The position numbers and the translations under genes were made by a program. A DNA stretch of 64,000 nt from Mucilaginibacter limnophilus. GTDB taxonomy: Bacteria; Bacteroidota; Bacteroidia; Sphingobacteriales; Sphingobacteriaceae. The DNA lies in assembly GCF_004005815.1 (NCBI RefSeq), contig NZ_SACK01000007.1, forward strand, positions 62,001-126,000, given 5' to 3'. The notes under the pieces are model-generated. The model ran no database searches. It saw nothing but the letters and a program-made list of their open reading frames with translations, and was not told the origin of the DNA. Positions 63,709-64,000 of this stretch are shown in pieces (position 1 is the first letter of the stretch; each line of letters opens with the position of its first letter).

Positions 63709-64000
63709 TTATTTCAATATGCCTTCAATCTTATCCAACTCCTCTGCTGAAAAAGTCAGGTTATCCAGCGCTTTTAGCGAATCAGCAAGTTGTGCCGGGC
63801 GGCTTGCGCCAATAAGCACCGAGGTTACACGCTCGTCTTTCAGCAGCCAGGCAATGGCCATTTGCGCAAGTGATTGTCCGCGCTGAATGGCTATTTCATT
63901 AAGCTTACGCACCTTTGCAACTTTCTCTTCGGTTACTTCCCCTTCCTGCAGGTGGCCACTGCTTTTTGCCGCGCGCGAATCTTCAGGAATTCCATTTAAA
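63709..64000 (-). CDS. mgrA: Aldo/keto reductase, C-terminal part (MgrA/YghZ-like)
   Basis: The gene runs off the right edge. The visible 97 codons read LNGIPEDSRAAKSSGHL, then RGQSLAQMAIAWLLKDERVT, SVLIGASRPAQLADSL and the end EELDKIEGILK. The A-I-A-W-L-L and S-V-L-I-G-A-S-x-P-x-Q motifs bind the adenine-ribose end of NADPH in aldo/keto reductases, and the arrangement matches L-glyceraldehyde-3-phosphate reductase YghZ. The N-terminal catalytic tetrad is outside the window. Confidence 0.85.
   Translation of the reverse strand, partial: LNGIPEDSRAAKSSGHLQEGEVTEEKVAKVRKLNEIAIQRGQSLAQMAIAWLLKDERVTSVLIGASRPAQLADSLKALDNLTFSAEELDKIEGILK

Noticed and set aside
1..64000. CRISPR array, rRNA operon, intact insertion sequence, riboswitch
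   Set aside because: No regularly spaced repeats, no rRNA-like sequence, no transposase other than the tyrosine recombinase, and no recognisable riboswitch core were seen.

Overview
The window looks like a chromosome segment from a Bacteroidota bacterium of the Sphingobacteriaceae type (Mucilaginibacter/Pedobacter-like). The evidence is a SusC/SusD pair, DUF6443/YD-repeat RHS proteins, DUF2723 and DUF6496 proteins, many short-leader lipoproteins, promoters of the TAnnTTTG type, and moderate GC with AT-rich intergenic DNA. The genus is an inference; there is no rRNA gene in the window.

Layout. (1) 1-7150 is accessory DNA: the frameshifted tail of one YD-repeat protein, a complete RHS-type polymorphic toxin with a probable zinc-phospholipase-C-like tip and a small membrane protein just behind it (candidate immunity), then gene debris (an RHS N-terminal stub and a receiver-domain scrap), a tyrosine recombinase, a cluster of short repeats with a perfect 18-bp palindrome, and tRNA-Lys(TTT). 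The recombinase next to the 3' end of a tRNA suggests a mobile island integrated there. (2) 7263-16276 holds a secreted propeller-like protein, a tRNA-Leu pair, a SusC/SusD outer-membrane uptake pair and small core genes. (3) 16563-26907 is a second accessory stretch: an AT-rich acyltransferase and a decayed prophage on the minus strand (terminase small and large subunits, a tail-chaperone-like gene split by a -1 frame change in a T7 run, a truncated tail-type gene). Small membrane proteins, an XRE protein, a LexA/CI-like S24 repressor with visible operators, and lipoproteins are interspersed. (4) 26919-41000 carries envelope and glycan genes: a Wzi/RemB-like barrel protein, a DUF2723 glycosyltransferase, a three-gene set (DRE-TIM aldolase fused to an MptE-like domain, KdsB-like cytidylyltransferase, HAD phosphatase) that looks like a route to a CMP-activated keto-deoxy sugar acid, a sugar nucleotidyltransferase and a glycosyltransferase. 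(5) 40784-64000 is mostly housekeeping: a UbiD decarboxylase, an alkylation-repair operon with a split Ada, guaA, an RsmB-like rRNA methyltransferase, transporters, a membrane pyrophosphatase, PBP4 (dacB), a secreted class II cyclic-nucleotide phosphodiesterase, and partial mgrA at the right edge.

The strongest candidates for new biology are the RHS tip toxin/immunity pair (3682-4543), the aldolase-MptE/KdsB/HAD operon (35093-37971), the frame-shifted phage chaperone (17891-18732), the repeat/palindrome cluster between recombinase and tRNA-Lys (6818-6971), and the 346-bp element with hairpin-bearing inverted ends (42702-43047). No CRISPR array, rRNA or intact insertion sequence was seen.
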